Below, in pieces: positions 35,415-45,174 of a stretch of 64,000 nt of DNA (the stretch's first letter is position 1; each line of letters starts with the position of its first letter). Source of the stretch: Novosphingobium sp. 18050 (GTDB lineage Bacteria > Pseudomonadota > Alphaproteobacteria > Sphingomonadales > Sphingomonadaceae); NCBI RefSeq assembly GCF_902706195.1, contig NZ_CACSJO010000017.1, positions 1 through 64,000 on the forward strand, in the 5' to 3' direction. The notes below the pieces were generated by a model. That model worked only from the letters and a program-made list of their open reading frames with translations. It did no database searches and was not told the origin of the DNA. The translations under genes were made by a program, and so were the position numbers.

Positions 35415-37772
35415 ATGAAGGCCAGTCGGCGCGAATGGATGGCGGGTGTTGCGGCACTGGCGCTTTGCTCTGTTCCCTTGAAGGGTTTTGCCGCGATAGT
35501 GGCGCCCAAGGTGCCGCTCAAGGCGAAGCCTCTGCCGCTGACCGACGTGCGCCTGCGTCCCTCGGCCTATGCGACTGCGGTGGAAGTCAACATCGACTAC
35601 CTGATGTCGCTCAGTCCCGACCGTTTCCTGCACAATTTCCGCAAGTATGCCGGGCTTGAGCCGAAGGCGCCGATCTATGGCGGCTGGGAATCGGACACCA
35701 TCGCCGGTCACACCCTTGGCCACTACATGACGGCGCTGGTGCTGGGCTGGCAGCAGACCGGCAACCCGGAATGCCGCAAGCGCGCCGACTATATCGTCGA
35801 GGAACTGGCGCTATGCCAGTCGAAGCGCAGCGATGGCTACATCGGCGCGCTGGGCCGCAAGACCAAGGACGGCACGATCGTCGACGGCGAGGCGATCTTC
35901 CCAGAAGTCATGCGCGGCGAGATCAAGTCCGGCGGGTTCGACCTCAACGGATCGTGGTCGCCGCTTTATACGGTGCACAAGTATTTCGCCGGATTGCTCG
36001 ATGTCCATGCCGCCTGGGGTAATGCCAGGGCGCTGGAAGTGGTGATCGGCCTTGGCGGGTATTTCGAGAAGGTCTTCGCTGCGCTCGACGACAAGCAGAT
36101 GCAGGAGCTGCTGGGGTGCGAATATGGCGGCCTGAACGAGAGCTATGCCGAACTCTACGCCCGCACCGGCGACCTGCGCTGGCTGAAGGTTGCCGAGAGC
36201 ATCTTCGACCGCCGCGTTCTGGCGCCGCTGGAAGCGCAGGAGGACAAGCTCTCCAACTTTCACGCCAACACCCAGGTGCCCAAGCTGATCGGCCTTGGGC
36301 GCATCCACGAACTGACCGGCAAGGAAGCGCCGGGCAAGGCCGCACGCTTTTTCTGGGAGCGCGTGACCGGGCACCACAGCTACGTGATCGGCGGCAATGC
36401 CGACCGCGAATATTTCTTCGAGCCGGACACGGTGGCGCTGCATCTCACGGAATCGACCTGCGAGCACTGCAACACCTACAACATGCTCAAGCTGACCCGC
36501 CAGCTCTACAGCTGGCAGCCCGACGGCGCCGCGTTCGATTATTACGAGCGCGCGCATCTGAACCACGTCATGTCGGCGCAGAACCCGGCGACGGGCGGCT
36601 TCACTTACATGACCCCGATGATGAGCGGCACTGCGCGCGGCTATTCGCAGCCGAACGAGGATTCGTTCTGGTGCTGCGTCGGCTCGGGCATGGAAAGCCA
36701 TGCCAAGCATGGCGATTCCATCTACTGGGAGGGCGACGATACCTTGTTCGTCAACCTCTACATCCCCTCCAGCGTGCAGTGGCAGGCCAAGGGCGTCGCT
36801 GCGACGATCGACACCGAATATCCGTTCAAGTCCGATGTGCGCTTCACGCTGGATGCAGTGAAGCAGGGCAAGTTCGCGCTGGCGCTGCGCATTCCGGCAT
36901 GGTCGGGCGGCAAGGCGGCGATCACCGTCAACGGTGCGCCGGTGCCTTCGACGCCGACCAACGGCTATGCCTTCATCGAACGCCGGTGGAAGAAGGGCGA
37001 CGTCGTCGCGCTGCACCTGCCGCTGGATCTGCGTCTGGAATCCGCGCCCGGCGCGCAGGATGTCGTTGCCGTGGTGCGCGGCCCGCTGGTCCTCGCCGCC
37101 GACCTTGGGCCGTCCGAGACGGAGTGGACGGGCGCGGAGCCGGCAATGGTCGGCGATAGCCCGCTCGCCGCCTTCGCGCCGATGGTTTCGGATCGCCCGC
37201 GCTTCCAGACCGCTGGGATCATCCGTCCGGGCAACCTGACCTTCGTGCCGTTCTACAGCCAGTACGACCGGCGCAGCGCAGTCTACTTCAAGCGCTTCAC
37301 CGAGGCTGGCTGGAAGACCGAGGAAGCCGCCTTCCTCGCCGAACAGGCCCGCCAGAAGGACCTCGCGGCACGCTCGATCGACTTCATGCACCTGGGTGAA
37401 ATGCAGCCCGAGCGTGACCACGCCCTGACATCGGAACTCTCATACCCCGCATCGTACCGGGGCCGTAATGGCCGCGATGCGCGTTCGGGCGGGTTCTTCG
37501 AGTTCACGATGAAGGTGAAGCCCGGTCCGCTGCTGCTTCAGGCCAGTTACTGGGGCGATGAGCGGTCGCGCATTTTCGATATTCTCGTCGACAATGTGAA
37601 GGTCGCCACGCAGCGTCTTGAAAACGATCGCCCGGGCAAGTTCTTCGACGTCGATTATCCGCTGCCCGAGGCTGTGACCAAGGGCAAGAGCAGCGTGAAG
37701 GTGCGCTTCGTGCCGCATGATCGCAGTTCCGCCGGCCCGGTCTTCGGCGTGCGCCTGTTCACGGCGAAATGA
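35415..37772 (+). CDS. GH127 beta-L-arabinofuranosidase (HypBA1-like), exported
   Basis: Glycosidase of 785 residues that in characterised relatives releases L-arabinose from beta-linked arabinofuranosides on hydroxyproline. The zinc/nucleophile set of this family is conserved: Glu350 and Cys352 in CEHCNTYN, and the Cys420-Cys421 pair in FWCCVGSG, matching E338/C340 and C417/C418 of HypBA1. An (alpha/alpha)6 barrel is followed by beta domains and a C-terminal module. The N-terminus has a twin-arginine-like signal (SRREWMAG). The ATG at 35415 follows GGAG/GAGGG and operator B. The stop overlaps the next start (ATGA). Confidence 0.93.
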   Translation: MKASRREWMAGVAALALCSVPLKGFAAIVAPKVPLKAKPLPLTDVRLRPSAYATAVEVNIDYLMSLSPDRFLHNFRKYAGLEPKAPIYGGWESDTIAGHTLGHYMTALVLGWQQTGNPECRKRADYIVEELALCQSKRSDGYIGALGRKTKDGTIVDGEAIFPEVMRGEIKSGGFDLNGSWSPLYTVHKYFAGLLDVHAAWGNARALEVVIGLGGYFEKVFAALDDKQMQELLGCEYGGLNESYAELYARTGDLRWLKVAESIFDRRVLAPLEAQEDKLSNFHANTQVPKLIGLGRIHELTGKEAPGKAARFFWERVTGHHSYVIGGNADREYFFEPDTVALHLTESTCEHCNTYNMLKLTRQLYSWQPDGAAFDYYERAHLNHVMSAQNPATGGFTYMTPMMSGTARGYSQPNEDSFWCCVGSGMESHAKHGDSIYWEGDDTLFVNLYIPSSVQWQAKGVAATIDTEYPFKSDVRFTLDAVKQGKFALALRIPAWSGGKAAITVNGAPVPSTPTNGYAFIERRWKKGDVVALHLPLDLRLESAPGAQDVVAVVRGPLVLAADLGPSETEWTGAEPAMVGDSPLAAFAPMVSDRPRFQTAGIIRPGNLTFVPFYSQYDRRSAVYFKRFTEAGWKTEEAAFLAEQARQKDLAARSIDFMHLGEMQPERDHALTSELSYPASYRGRNGRDARSGGFFEFTMKVKPGPLLLQASYWGDERSRIFDILVDNVKVATQRLENDRPGKFFDVDYPLPEAVTKGKSSVKVRFVPHDRSSAGPVFGVRLFTAK

Positions 37773-40591
37773 GCATGACGGACGAGGTTGCGCTGACGCT
37801 GGCCGAGGCCGATGAACTGGCGCGCACCGTGCTGCAGGCATGGGGGCTGGCGCCAGACCATGCCGCCGCCGTGGCGCAAACGATGGTCTCTGGCGAACGT
37901 GACGGTTGCACCTCGCACGGGCTGTACCGGCTGCTGGTGGCGGCGAACTCGGTCGAGCGCGGCGTCGTCGTGCCCGATGCGGTGCCGGAAGTGAGCGAGC
38001 CGGCCACTGCGCTGGTGCGCGTCGACGGGAAGGGCGGCTTTGCGCAGCTGCCCTTCCAGCAGGGTATGCCGCTGCTGGTCGAGAAGGCGCGCCGCTACGG
38101 CATCGCTGCCATGGCGCTGAACAACGTGGTCCACTTCGCCGCGCTCTGGCCCGAGGTTGAGGCGCTGGCGGAGCAAGGGCTGGTCGTGCTGGCCTTTACC
38201 CCCAGCCATGCCTGGGTTGCACCGGAGGGCGGCACCCTGCCGGTGTTCGGCACTAACCCGATCGCTTTCGGCTGGCCGCGACCCGGCCGAGCGCCGTTCG
38301 TGTTCGATTTCGCCACCAGCGCCGTCGCGCGCGGGGAGATCGAACTGCACCGCCGCGCGGGCAAGGCGATCCCGCTGGACTGGGGCTATGACGCGGGCGG
38401 CAATCCTTCTGCGGATGCCAAGGCGGTGCTGGACGGCGCGATGCGTACATTCGGCGCCCATAAGGGATCGGCGCTGGCGGCGATGGTCGAACTGGTCTCC
38501 GGGCCATTGATTGGCGACATGACGAGCGCGGAATCACTTGCAGCGGATGAAGGGCGCGGCGGGGCGCCGCTGGGCGGCGAACTGATCGTTGTCATCGACC
38601 CGGCCGGGTTCCTCGGCACCGGACTAAACGCGCACCTGAGCCGAGCTGAAGCCATGTTCGCCGCGATCGAGGAGCAGGGCGCACGCCTTCCCGGATCGCG
38701 TCGCCTCGTCGCCCGAGCACGCTCTGCCGTAGAGGGGCTGCGGATACCCGCGAAGCTCCATCAGGATATTATCGAGGTTCTCGAAAGGGGAAATGACGTG
38801 AACAAAACGGTTGCCCGCGCGATGTTGCTGGCCGGCGCTGCCCTTGCCGGCACGCCAACCGTAACTGCCGCTGCCCCCGCCGCCCAGGTCGCGGAGCAGG
38901 CAAAGGAAACCGGCGCGGACAAGGCATTCGAGGCGATCTACACCGCCGAATACGAATGGCGCCAGAAGCAGGTCGGCCCTTGCGAGGACACGCCCAAGAA
39001 CAGCAAGGTCGTTCTCCCCGATCTCAGCCCCAAGGCACAGGCTGAGCGCCTTGCCTGCTGGGAAAAGGTCGAGAAGCAACTCGGCGCGATCCGTCAGGAC
39101 CGGCTTTCGCCCGCCAACCGCGTCAACTTCGCGGTTTACAAGGGGCAGGTCGATGCGCTGCTGGCATCGCAGCGTTACCGTGACTTCGAAAAGCCGTTCA
39201 ATGCCGACACCAGCTTTTGGGGCGATCTGGGCGACTGGGCGCGTAATCCGCTGAAGGACAAGGCAGCGGCCGACGACTACCTCGAAATGCTGCGCGAGAT
39301 CCCGCGCTATTACGAGCAGCAGATCGAGAACATGCGCGCCGGCCTTGCCCGTGGTTTTTCGGCGCCGCATGTCACGCTGGCCGGGCGTGACAAGGGGATC
39401 GAACTGGTGGCGCAGGCGAAGACGCCGGAAGCCTCACCCTTCTACGAGCCGTTCAAGGTTCTGCCCCCCACTATCCCCGCTGCCGAGCAGGAAAAGCTGC
39501 GCAGCGAAGCGCGCAAGCTGATTACGCAGGGCGTGGCCCCGGCGCACGTCAAGCTGCTGGCCTTCATGCGCGGCGAGTACGATACCGGCGCGCGCAAGAC
39601 CCTCGCCGCCTATGCCCTGCCTGACGGTGAGGCCTACTACCGCTCGAAGATCCGCGAATTCGTGACGCTCGACAAAAGCCCTGAGGAAATCCACCAGATC
39701 GGCCTGTCCGAGATGGCGCGCATCCGCACGCAGATGGCCGAAGTGATGCAGCAGGTGGAATTCAAGGGCGACCTCAAGGCCTTCCTGCATTTCCTGCGCA
39801 CCGATCCGCAGTTCTATCCCAAGACGCCGAACGAGCTGCTGTACCGCGCCGCGTGGATTGCCAAGACGTTCGACGGCAAGGCCTCGCAGTTCTTCGGACG
39901 GATGCCGCGCAGCCGCTTCGCGATCAAGCCGGTTCCAGACGATATCGCGCCGTTCTACACCGGCGGGCGAGGCGGTCCGGGTATCTATCTGGTCAATACC
40001 TACAACCTGCCTTCGCGCCCGTTCTACTCGCAGATCGCGCTGACCCTGCACGAAAGTGCGCCGGGCCACGCGATGCAGATGCCGCTTGCCGCCGAGAACG
40101 GCGACCTTCCGGCCTTCCGCCGCGACACCTACCTCCCCGCCTATGGCGAGGGCTGGGCGCTCTACTGCGAGGCGCTGGGCGAGGACATGGGCATGTACGA
40201 AACGCCCTACGACCGCTTCGGAATGCTGAGCTATCAGGCCTGGCGCGCCTCGCGACTTGTCGTTGATACGGGCGTCCACGCGATGGGCTGGTCGCGCGAA
40301 CAGGCGCAGGCGTACCTGCGCGAAAATACCGCGCTGTCCGACCACGAGATCGAGACCGAAGTCGATCGCTACATCTCTTGGCCGGGCCAGGCTTTGTCCT
40401 ACTATATGGGCCAGCTGGCCTTCGTAGATGCGCGCAGTAAGGCCGAGAAGGCGCTGGGTCAGAAGTTCAACATCCGCGCCTTCCACGATGCCGCGCTTGA
40501 ACTGGGCGGGGTGCCGCTGCCGCTGCTCGACACCCGCGTCGACCAACTCATCAAGGACGGCGGCAAGGGGCCTTACCCCGATGAGGAATGA
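37769..40591 (+). CDS. In-frame fusion: Ldh2-family dehydrogenase/reductase plus DUF885 peptidase
   Basis: One open frame of 940 codons holding two proteins. Residues 1-340 are an Ldh2-type NAD(P)H oxidoreductase (SHGLYRL, FGTNPIAFGWPRP, FDFATSAVARGEIE), a family that includes delta1-pyrroline-2-carboxylate reductases. Residues from about 345 are a DUF885 protein with zinc-type motifs HESAPGH and GEGWALY. At the junction is a complete signal peptide (NKTVARAMLLAGAALAG...VTAAA) preceded by GTG at 38799 and an AGGGG site. So either the Ldh2 stop codon was lost, or translation restarts at 38799 to make an exported peptidase. It is coupled by overlap to GH127 upstream and to GH43 downstream. Confidence 0.85.
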   Translation: MSMTDEVALTLAEADELARTVLQAWGLAPDHAAAVAQTMVSGERDGCTSHGLYRLLVAANSVERGVVVPDAVPEVSEPATALVRVDGKGGFAQLPFQQGMPLLVEKARRYGIAAMALNNVVHFAALWPEVEALAEQGLVVLAFTPSHAWVAPEGGTLPVFGTNPIAFGWPRPGRAPFVFDFATSAVARGEIELHRRAGKAIPLDWGYDAGGNPSADAKAVLDGAMRTFGAHKGSALAAMVELVSGPLIGDMTSAESLAADEGRGGAPLGGELIVVIDPAGFLGTGLNAHLSRAEAMFAAIEEQGARLPGSRRLVARARSAVEGLRIPAKLHQDIIEVLERGNDVNKTVARAMLLAGAALAGTPTVTAAAPAAQVAEQAKETGADKAFEAIYTAEYEWRQKQVGPCEDTPKNSKVVLPDLSPKAQAERLACWEKVEKQLGAIRQDRLSPANRVNFAVYKGQVDALLASQRYRDFEKPFNADTSFWGDLGDWARNPLKDKAAADDYLEMLREIPRYYEQQIENMRAGLARGFSAPHVTLAGRDKGIELVAQAKTPEASPFYEPFKVLPPTIPAAEQEKLRSEARKLITQGVAPAHVKLLAFMRGEYDTGARKTLAAYALPDGEAYYRSKIREFVTLDKSPEEIHQIGLSEMARIRTQMAEVMQQVEFKGDLKAFLHFLRTDPQFYPKTPNELLYRAAWIAKTFDGKASQFFGRMPRSRFAIKPVPDDIAPFYTGGRGGPGIYLVNTYNLPSRPFYSQIALTLHESAPGHAMQMPLAAENGDLPAFRRDTYLPAYGEGWALYCEALGEDMGMYETPYDRFGMLSYQAWRASRLVVDTGVHAMGWSREQAQAYLRENTALSDHEIETEVDRYISWPGQALSYYMGQLAFVDARSKAEKALGQKFNIRAFHDAALELGGVPLPLLDTRVDQLIKDGGKGPYPDEE
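38799..40591 (+). CDS. DUF885 peptidase, likely separate start inside the fused frame
   Basis: Alternative product of the frame above. The GTG at 38799 has AAAGGGGA about seven bases upstream and begins a normal signal peptide, giving a 597-residue exported DUF885 protein of typical length. DUF885 members carry HExxxGH and EGW(A)LY motifs like metallopeptidases and act on small peptides where tested. Exported peptidases fit the other extracellular peptidases of this locus, whereas the Ldh2 part should stay in the cytoplasm. Confidence 0.6.
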
Positions 40592-40595
40592 TCCG

Positions 40596-42152
40596 ATGAT
40601 CCGCATCCTCGCCGCCGTTCTGGGGGCCACTGCGCTGGCCGCTCCCGCCACCGCGCAGGAAGCGCGGGAACTGTCGATACCGGGCAATCCGATCCTTGCG
40701 GACGGCGACTACTATTCGGCCGATCCAGCGCCATTCGTGGCGGACGGAGCGCTGTGGATTGTCGCCGGGCGCGATCAGGCACCGAGCGACGTGAACGACT
40801 TCGTCATGAGCGAATGGCAACTGCTCAGGACCGAAGACCCGGCCTCTGGCAAGTGGACGCATTACCCCGCCGTAGCCAGGCCCGCTAACATCTTCGCGTG
40901 GGCCGAGCCGGACCGCGCCTATGCCGGCCAGATCGTGCAGGGGGCGGACAAACGCTATTACTTCTATGCGCCCGTGATGGAGAAGAACAGCGATGCCGCA
41001 GACCGTTTCGCCATCGGCGTGGCGGTGGCGGACAGGCCCACCGGACCATGGCGTGATGCCCATCCGGCAGGGCCGATCATCTCGCAACGAGTGCCCGTCG
41101 CCAACGATATCCAGAACATCGACCCCACTGTGCTGATCGACGATGACGGCAAGGTCTACATCTATTGGGGCACGTTCGGAAAGTTGCGCGGTATGGAACT
41201 GGCGCGCGACATGATCACCCCCAAAGGCCCGGAGCAGAAGGTCGAAGGGCTGGACGGCTTTTTCGAAGCGCCGTGGATCATGAAGCGCAAGGGCACTTAT
41301 TACATGCTCTACGCGGGTAACAAGGCGGGGCCGACCTCGGACTGTACCCCGGCGGTGTACCATGCCTGCATCGCCTATGGCAGCGCGCCATCGCCACTGG
41401 GTCCGTGGACTTATCGCGGCGTGGCGCTGAAGCCGGTATCCTCGACCACCTCGCACCCCGGCGCGGTGGAGTTCGAGGGCCAGTGGTACATGGCCTATCA
41501 TACCGCCGATGCGGCAGGCGGCGGCCACTTCCGCCGCAGTGTCGCGCTGGACAAAATGGAGTGGGACGACAGCGTCAGCCCTGCGCGTATCCGCACCGTA
41601 GTGCCGACCCTGCGCCCGCAGCCAGCACCCGTTCCCAGCCGCAACATCGCCCGCTCGGCCTGGGCCACCGCTTCGAACTATCCGGTGCCGGTGCAGTTCT
41701 GGATCAAGTCGCTCAACGACGGGATCACCAAATCCGCGCCCCTGCCGCCCGACATGTGGGGCAGTTGGACGCAGAGTAACCCGCCGCGCCAGTGGATCGA
41801 ATATCGTTGGGACAAGCCGGTCACGCTCAACGCCTCGCGTATCTGGTTCTGGAACGACCAGCCTGCCGGTTCGGGTATGGGCGTTGCCCCGCCGGCTGCT
41901 TGGCACCTGGAATATTGGCAAAAGGGTTGGAAGCCGGTTCGCGGCGCCAGCGGCTACGGCGTCGCCACCGGAGCCTATCAGGAGGTCTCGTTCCGACCCG
42001 TAACCACCCGCTGCCTACGCGCGGTGATGGACGCCTCGACGGACGGCAAAACCCACGCTGCCTTGGCCGTGCAGGAGTGGGAAGCACTGGCACCCGAAGC
42101 AGCACCGGTTCGTGTACGCGGACAAGCCGAAGCCGCTACCCGTTGCAATTAG
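40596..42152 (+). CDS. GH43-family glycosidase with C-terminal beta-sandwich, secreted
   Basis: Five-bladed-propeller glycosidase of 518 residues, probably an alpha-L-arabinofuranosidase or related exo-enzyme. The signal peptide ends ATAQE. GH43 features are the first-blade Asp in YYSADPAPFVADG, the NIDPTVLIDDDGKVYIYWG blade with the middle Asp, and the acid Glu in GFFEAPWIMKRKGTYYMLYA. From about residue 350 a discoidin-like carbohydrate-binding module follows (SRNIARSAWATASNYP). ATG 40596 has GAGGA upstream; an ATG at 40581 overlaps the previous gene. In Bifidobacterium a GH43 enzyme removes the terminal alpha-arabinose before GH127 acts, which matches this gene order. Confidence 0.87.
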   Translation: MIRILAAVLGATALAAPATAQEARELSIPGNPILADGDYYSADPAPFVADGALWIVAGRDQAPSDVNDFVMSEWQLLRTEDPASGKWTHYPAVARPANIFAWAEPDRAYAGQIVQGADKRYYFYAPVMEKNSDAADRFAIGVAVADRPTGPWRDAHPAGPIISQRVPVANDIQNIDPTVLIDDDGKVYIYWGTFGKLRGMELARDMITPKGPEQKVEGLDGFFEAPWIMKRKGTYYMLYAGNKAGPTSDCTPAVYHACIAYGSAPSPLGPWTYRGVALKPVSSTTSHPGAVEFEGQWYMAYHTADAAGGGHFRRSVALDKMEWDDSVSPARIRTVVPTLRPQPAPVPSRNIARSAWATASNYPVPVQFWIKSLNDGITKSAPLPPDMWGSWTQSNPPRQWIEYRWDKPVTLNASRIWFWNDQPAGSGMGVAPPAAWHLEYWQKGWKPVRGASGYGVATGAYQEVSFRPVTTRCLRAVMDASTDGKTHAALAVQEWEALAPEAAPVRVRGQAEAATRCN

Positions 42153-42184
42153 GCACCTTGCGGCATCGCCGATGAAAGCCTGAA

Positions 42185-42226
42185 CGGGGCGCGGGCTAGC
42201 AACCGGCGCCCCGAAATTCTTTATTT
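42185..42226 (+). terminator. Terminator after the GH127-GH43 operon
   Basis: Stem CGGGGCGC (42185-42192) with GCGCCCCG (42206-42213), then AAATTCTTTATTTTC. Position 33 bases after the GH43 stop and the T-rich tail suit a rho-independent terminator. Confidence 0.65.
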
Positions 42227-42309
42227 TCAGCGGTATCCTCCGCCTTTCATTAGTCAGACATAAAATTCACAAATCAGCCATAATCGGCTTGACTCGCCTT
42301 GGATATGAT

Positions 42310-42325
42310 AAGAAGTATACGATAT
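42310..42325. promoter_or_regulatory. Operator-like site C
   Basis: GTATACGATAT (42315-42325) matches the right part of the shared palindrome; the left arm is degenerate. It ends 53 bases before the TBDR start at 42379. Confidence 0.6.
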
Positions 42326-42378
42326 AACGTTAAGGTGTCGGATCAAAGGCGCCGGGGTATTCAAACAGGGGGTTTGTG

Positions 42379-45075
42379 ATGACATCTTTAAAAGCCTTGA
42401 AGCTTTCGACTGCGCTCTCTTCCATCATGATAATCGCCATTGGCGCGCCAGCCATCGCACAGACTACTGATGTAGCCGTTGATGAGGCGGTCAGAAACGA
42501 TATCGTCGTAACCGGCGTGCGTGGCAGCGTCGAGGCGGCTGTCACAAAGAAGAAGAATTCCAAGCAGATCGTCGATTCCATCGTGGCCGAGGATGTCGGA
42601 AAATTGCCGGACAATAACGTCCCCGAAGCGCTTGCTCGCGTAACTGGCGTGCAGATTGACCGTGCGCGCGGTCAGGGGCAGGACGTTACGATCCGCGGCC
42701 TTTCCGGCGTCCAGACCACAGTCAACGGCAACAACACCAATCTCGGTGACGGTCGCTCGCTTAACTTGTCGGACATTCCTGCTGAATTGCTCAAGCAGGT
42801 CGATGTCTACAAGACGCGCTCGGCCGATCAAGTGGAAGGCAGCATCGCTGGCGCCGTGAACGTCGAGCTGCGCCGTCCGTTCGACATGAAGAAGGGCTGG
42901 ACGATCGCAGGCAGTGCGCGCGGTTCCTACGACGACATCTCTGAAAAGGTCAGTCCCTACGGCAGCCTTCTGGTCGCTAACCGTTTCGAAACCGGCATCG
43001 GTGAGATCGGTTTCCTTATTAACGCGTCGATGACCAAGACCAACTACCGCGAAAACTTCATCGAAAGCGAATCCCCGTTCTCGGTCACGCCGACCGGCGG
43101 CAGCGAGATGGTGATCCCTTACCGCGCCCAGTACGGCCTCGAACAGGGCAGCGTGAAGCGTCCCTCGATCAACGGTGTGCTGCAATGGCGGGCCAGCGAC
43201 AAACTCGATTTCGTGCTGGAAGGCAGCTACCTCGGCTCACGCGAGAAGCGTTCGGTGGAGCGCCTTTACGTGCAGGACATGCAGGTGGTCCCGAATTACA
43301 GCGACCTGGTGTTCATGCCGGACGGCAAGACCGTTAAGTCCGTGACGCTGAGCAATCCGAATGGATTGGCAGCGGGTATCGACAGTCTGTACAACTCGAT
43401 CCACTCGAACCTTTACACGACCAACCTCGAAGCGCACTGGCATTCGGACCGGGTCCAGATCAATGCGGCCGCCCAGTACAACTGGTCAAACGAAGGCAAC
43501 TACTTCGTCGAAACCATTCTCAAGCCCGGTAAGATTACCTCGGCCAGCGTCGATTTCGCATCCGACCTCTATAGCAAGGGCGCGCCGTCGATCACCTTCA
43601 ACGGTGTCGACCTGAATAACCTGTCCTCCTACGGGGTCGAGCGGTTCCAGGACAATCGTGGCGGCTCGAAGAACAAGGAATTCGCCGCCCAGACTGACCT
43701 GACCCTGCAGTTGAGCGACACCGGCTTCCTGCGCAATCTGCAGGTGGGTGGCCGCTTCAACCAGCGCCGGACCAGCCGTTACTACGGCTACCGCGACGGT
43801 TTCCCGCGTGTCGGCGGCACGTTTGCCCCGCTCAGCATGTTCCCCGGATTCGATGCTGCATCGATGGTCGGGCCTGACATCGGCGGTGCAACCACGCAGT
43901 GGTATCGCATTCCCGGTGCATCGGTCCTGAGCAATATCGATGAGATCCGTGCGCTGATCCAGCAGACCGATCCGGCCAATGCGAATAATTTCGCCAGCGT
44001 CTATCCGTCGAGCGATCGGGGGCAGACGTTCAGCTCGAACGAGAAGAACTTCGCGGCTTATGCCCAGTTCAACTACGGCTTCGACATTGGCTCGATCCCG
44101 GTCGATGGACTTGCCGGTGTGCGCTATACCAATACCTGGGGTACATCGAGCAGCTTCAATTTCCGGCCGGGAGGTATCGTCGAGGCATCGCCCGGCGCGG
44201 GAAATTACTTTGACGTGTTGCCTACCGTGACGGCAGTGGTCCACTTTACACCCAAGGCTCAGCTGCGCCTGTCCTATTCCACAAACGTGCAGCGGCCCGG
44301 ATTCTACGATTCACGCCCGTTCTATACGGTGGATGTCGGCGCTACTTCAGCTGTGGTCTTTGCCGGCAACCCGGCACTGAAGGCACAGCGCGAGCAGGCG
44401 TTCGATGTCAGCGCGGAATACTACTTCGGTCGGGGCGGCCAAGTATCTCTTGCCGGTTACTACAAGAAGGCAACCGGCTTCCTCTACTACAGCCGCGAGC
44501 AGGCGAGCGCGACCGAGATGGCGGCCTACGGCATTAACCTTGCGGACTATGGTTTGAGCACCGGTTATGTCGAACAGCTGCGTAACGCAGGTGACGGTAC
44601 ATTCGTTGGTCTCGAAGGTACGGTGCAGTCGTTCTTCGACTTCCTGCCGGGTATCCTGAAGAATTTCGGTGCCAGCATGAACGCTAGCCATATCTTGAAG
44701 GCTCGGATCGAATATCCTTACCCCGAGGATTTCCCCGGTGCATTCGATTCGCCGAATACGTCGAAGTGGACTGCCAACGCTACGCTGTTCTACGATACGC
44801 CCAAGTTCAGCGCACGCGTCGCCTATAACTATCGCTCTTCCTACCGTTTGAGTATCTGGCAGGAAAATCCGGAGTATTCACCCTACAATGGAAGCACTTC
44901 CAAGCTGGATGCGGCGCTGAACTATACACCGGTTCCGTTCATGACCCTTTCGCTTGAGGCTTCGAATATCCTGGGTAATGACGTGTTCCGCTACCACGCC
45001 AACCAGAACCTGCTGCCGCTGGGTGTGCGCACTCTGGCACGCACGCTTCAAGGCAGTGTTCGCTTCCGCTTCTGA
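42379..45075 (+). CDS. TonB-dependent receptor, carbohydrate/glycopeptide type
   Basis: Outer-membrane receptor of 898 residues. The signal peptide ends PAIAQ; the TonB box is DIVVTGVRGS, and the next stretch (SKQIVDSIVAEDVGKLPDNNVPEALARVTGVQI) is characteristic of the sphingomonad/Caulobacter receptors used for sugars. The plug has the RGLSGVQTTVNGNN variant and the barrel ends GSVRFRF. The ATG at 42379 has a GGGGG site six bases upstream; a GTG just before it is less likely. It lies in the middle of the glycoprotein locus and presumably imports released oligosaccharides or glycopeptides. Confidence 0.92.
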   Translation: MTSLKALKLSTALSSIMIIAIGAPAIAQTTDVAVDEAVRNDIVVTGVRGSVEAAVTKKKNSKQIVDSIVAEDVGKLPDNNVPEALARVTGVQIDRARGQGQDVTIRGLSGVQTTVNGNNTNLGDGRSLNLSDIPAELLKQVDVYKTRSADQVEGSIAGAVNVELRRPFDMKKGWTIAGSARGSYDDISEKVSPYGSLLVANRFETGIGEIGFLINASMTKTNYRENFIESESPFSVTPTGGSEMVIPYRAQYGLEQGSVKRPSINGVLQWRASDKLDFVLEGSYLGSREKRSVERLYVQDMQVVPNYSDLVFMPDGKTVKSVTLSNPNGLAAGIDSLYNSIHSNLYTTNLEAHWHSDRVQINAAAQYNWSNEGNYFVETILKPGKITSASVDFASDLYSKGAPSITFNGVDLNNLSSYGVERFQDNRGGSKNKEFAAQTDLTLQLSDTGFLRNLQVGGRFNQRRTSRYYGYRDGFPRVGGTFAPLSMFPGFDAASMVGPDIGGATTQWYRIPGASVLSNIDEIRALIQQTDPANANNFASVYPSSDRGQTFSSNEKNFAAYAQFNYGFDIGSIPVDGLAGVRYTNTWGTSSSFNFRPGGIVEASPGAGNYFDVLPTVTAVVHFTPKAQLRLSYSTNVQRPGFYDSRPFYTVDVGATSAVVFAGNPALKAQREQAFDVSAEYYFGRGGQVSLAGYYKKATGFLYYSREQASATEMAAYGINLADYGLSTGYVEQLRNAGDGTFVGLEGTVQSFFDFLPGILKNFGASMNASHILKARIEYPYPEDFPGAFDSPNTSKWTANATLFYDTPKFSARVAYNYRSSYRLSIWQENPEYSPYNGSTSKLDAALNYTPVPFMTLSLEASNILGNDVFRYHANQNLLPLGVRTLARTLQGSVRFRF

Positions 45076-45105
45076 TCGGATCGGCGCCTTAGTCAACATG
45101 ACCGA

Positions 45106-45137
45106 CAGCCGCGCCATCCCAATGGCGCGGCTGTTTT
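45106..45137 (+). terminator. Rho-independent terminator after TBDR gene
   Basis: Perfect 12-base stem CAGCCGCGCCAT (45106-45117) with ATGGCGCGGCTG (45122-45133), loop CCCA, followed by TTTTCGTTT. It lies 30 bases after the receptor stop. Confidence 0.9.
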
Positions 45138-45174
45138 CGTTTCCGCAGCTATTTCAACGAGCGGAGCTTCTGTC

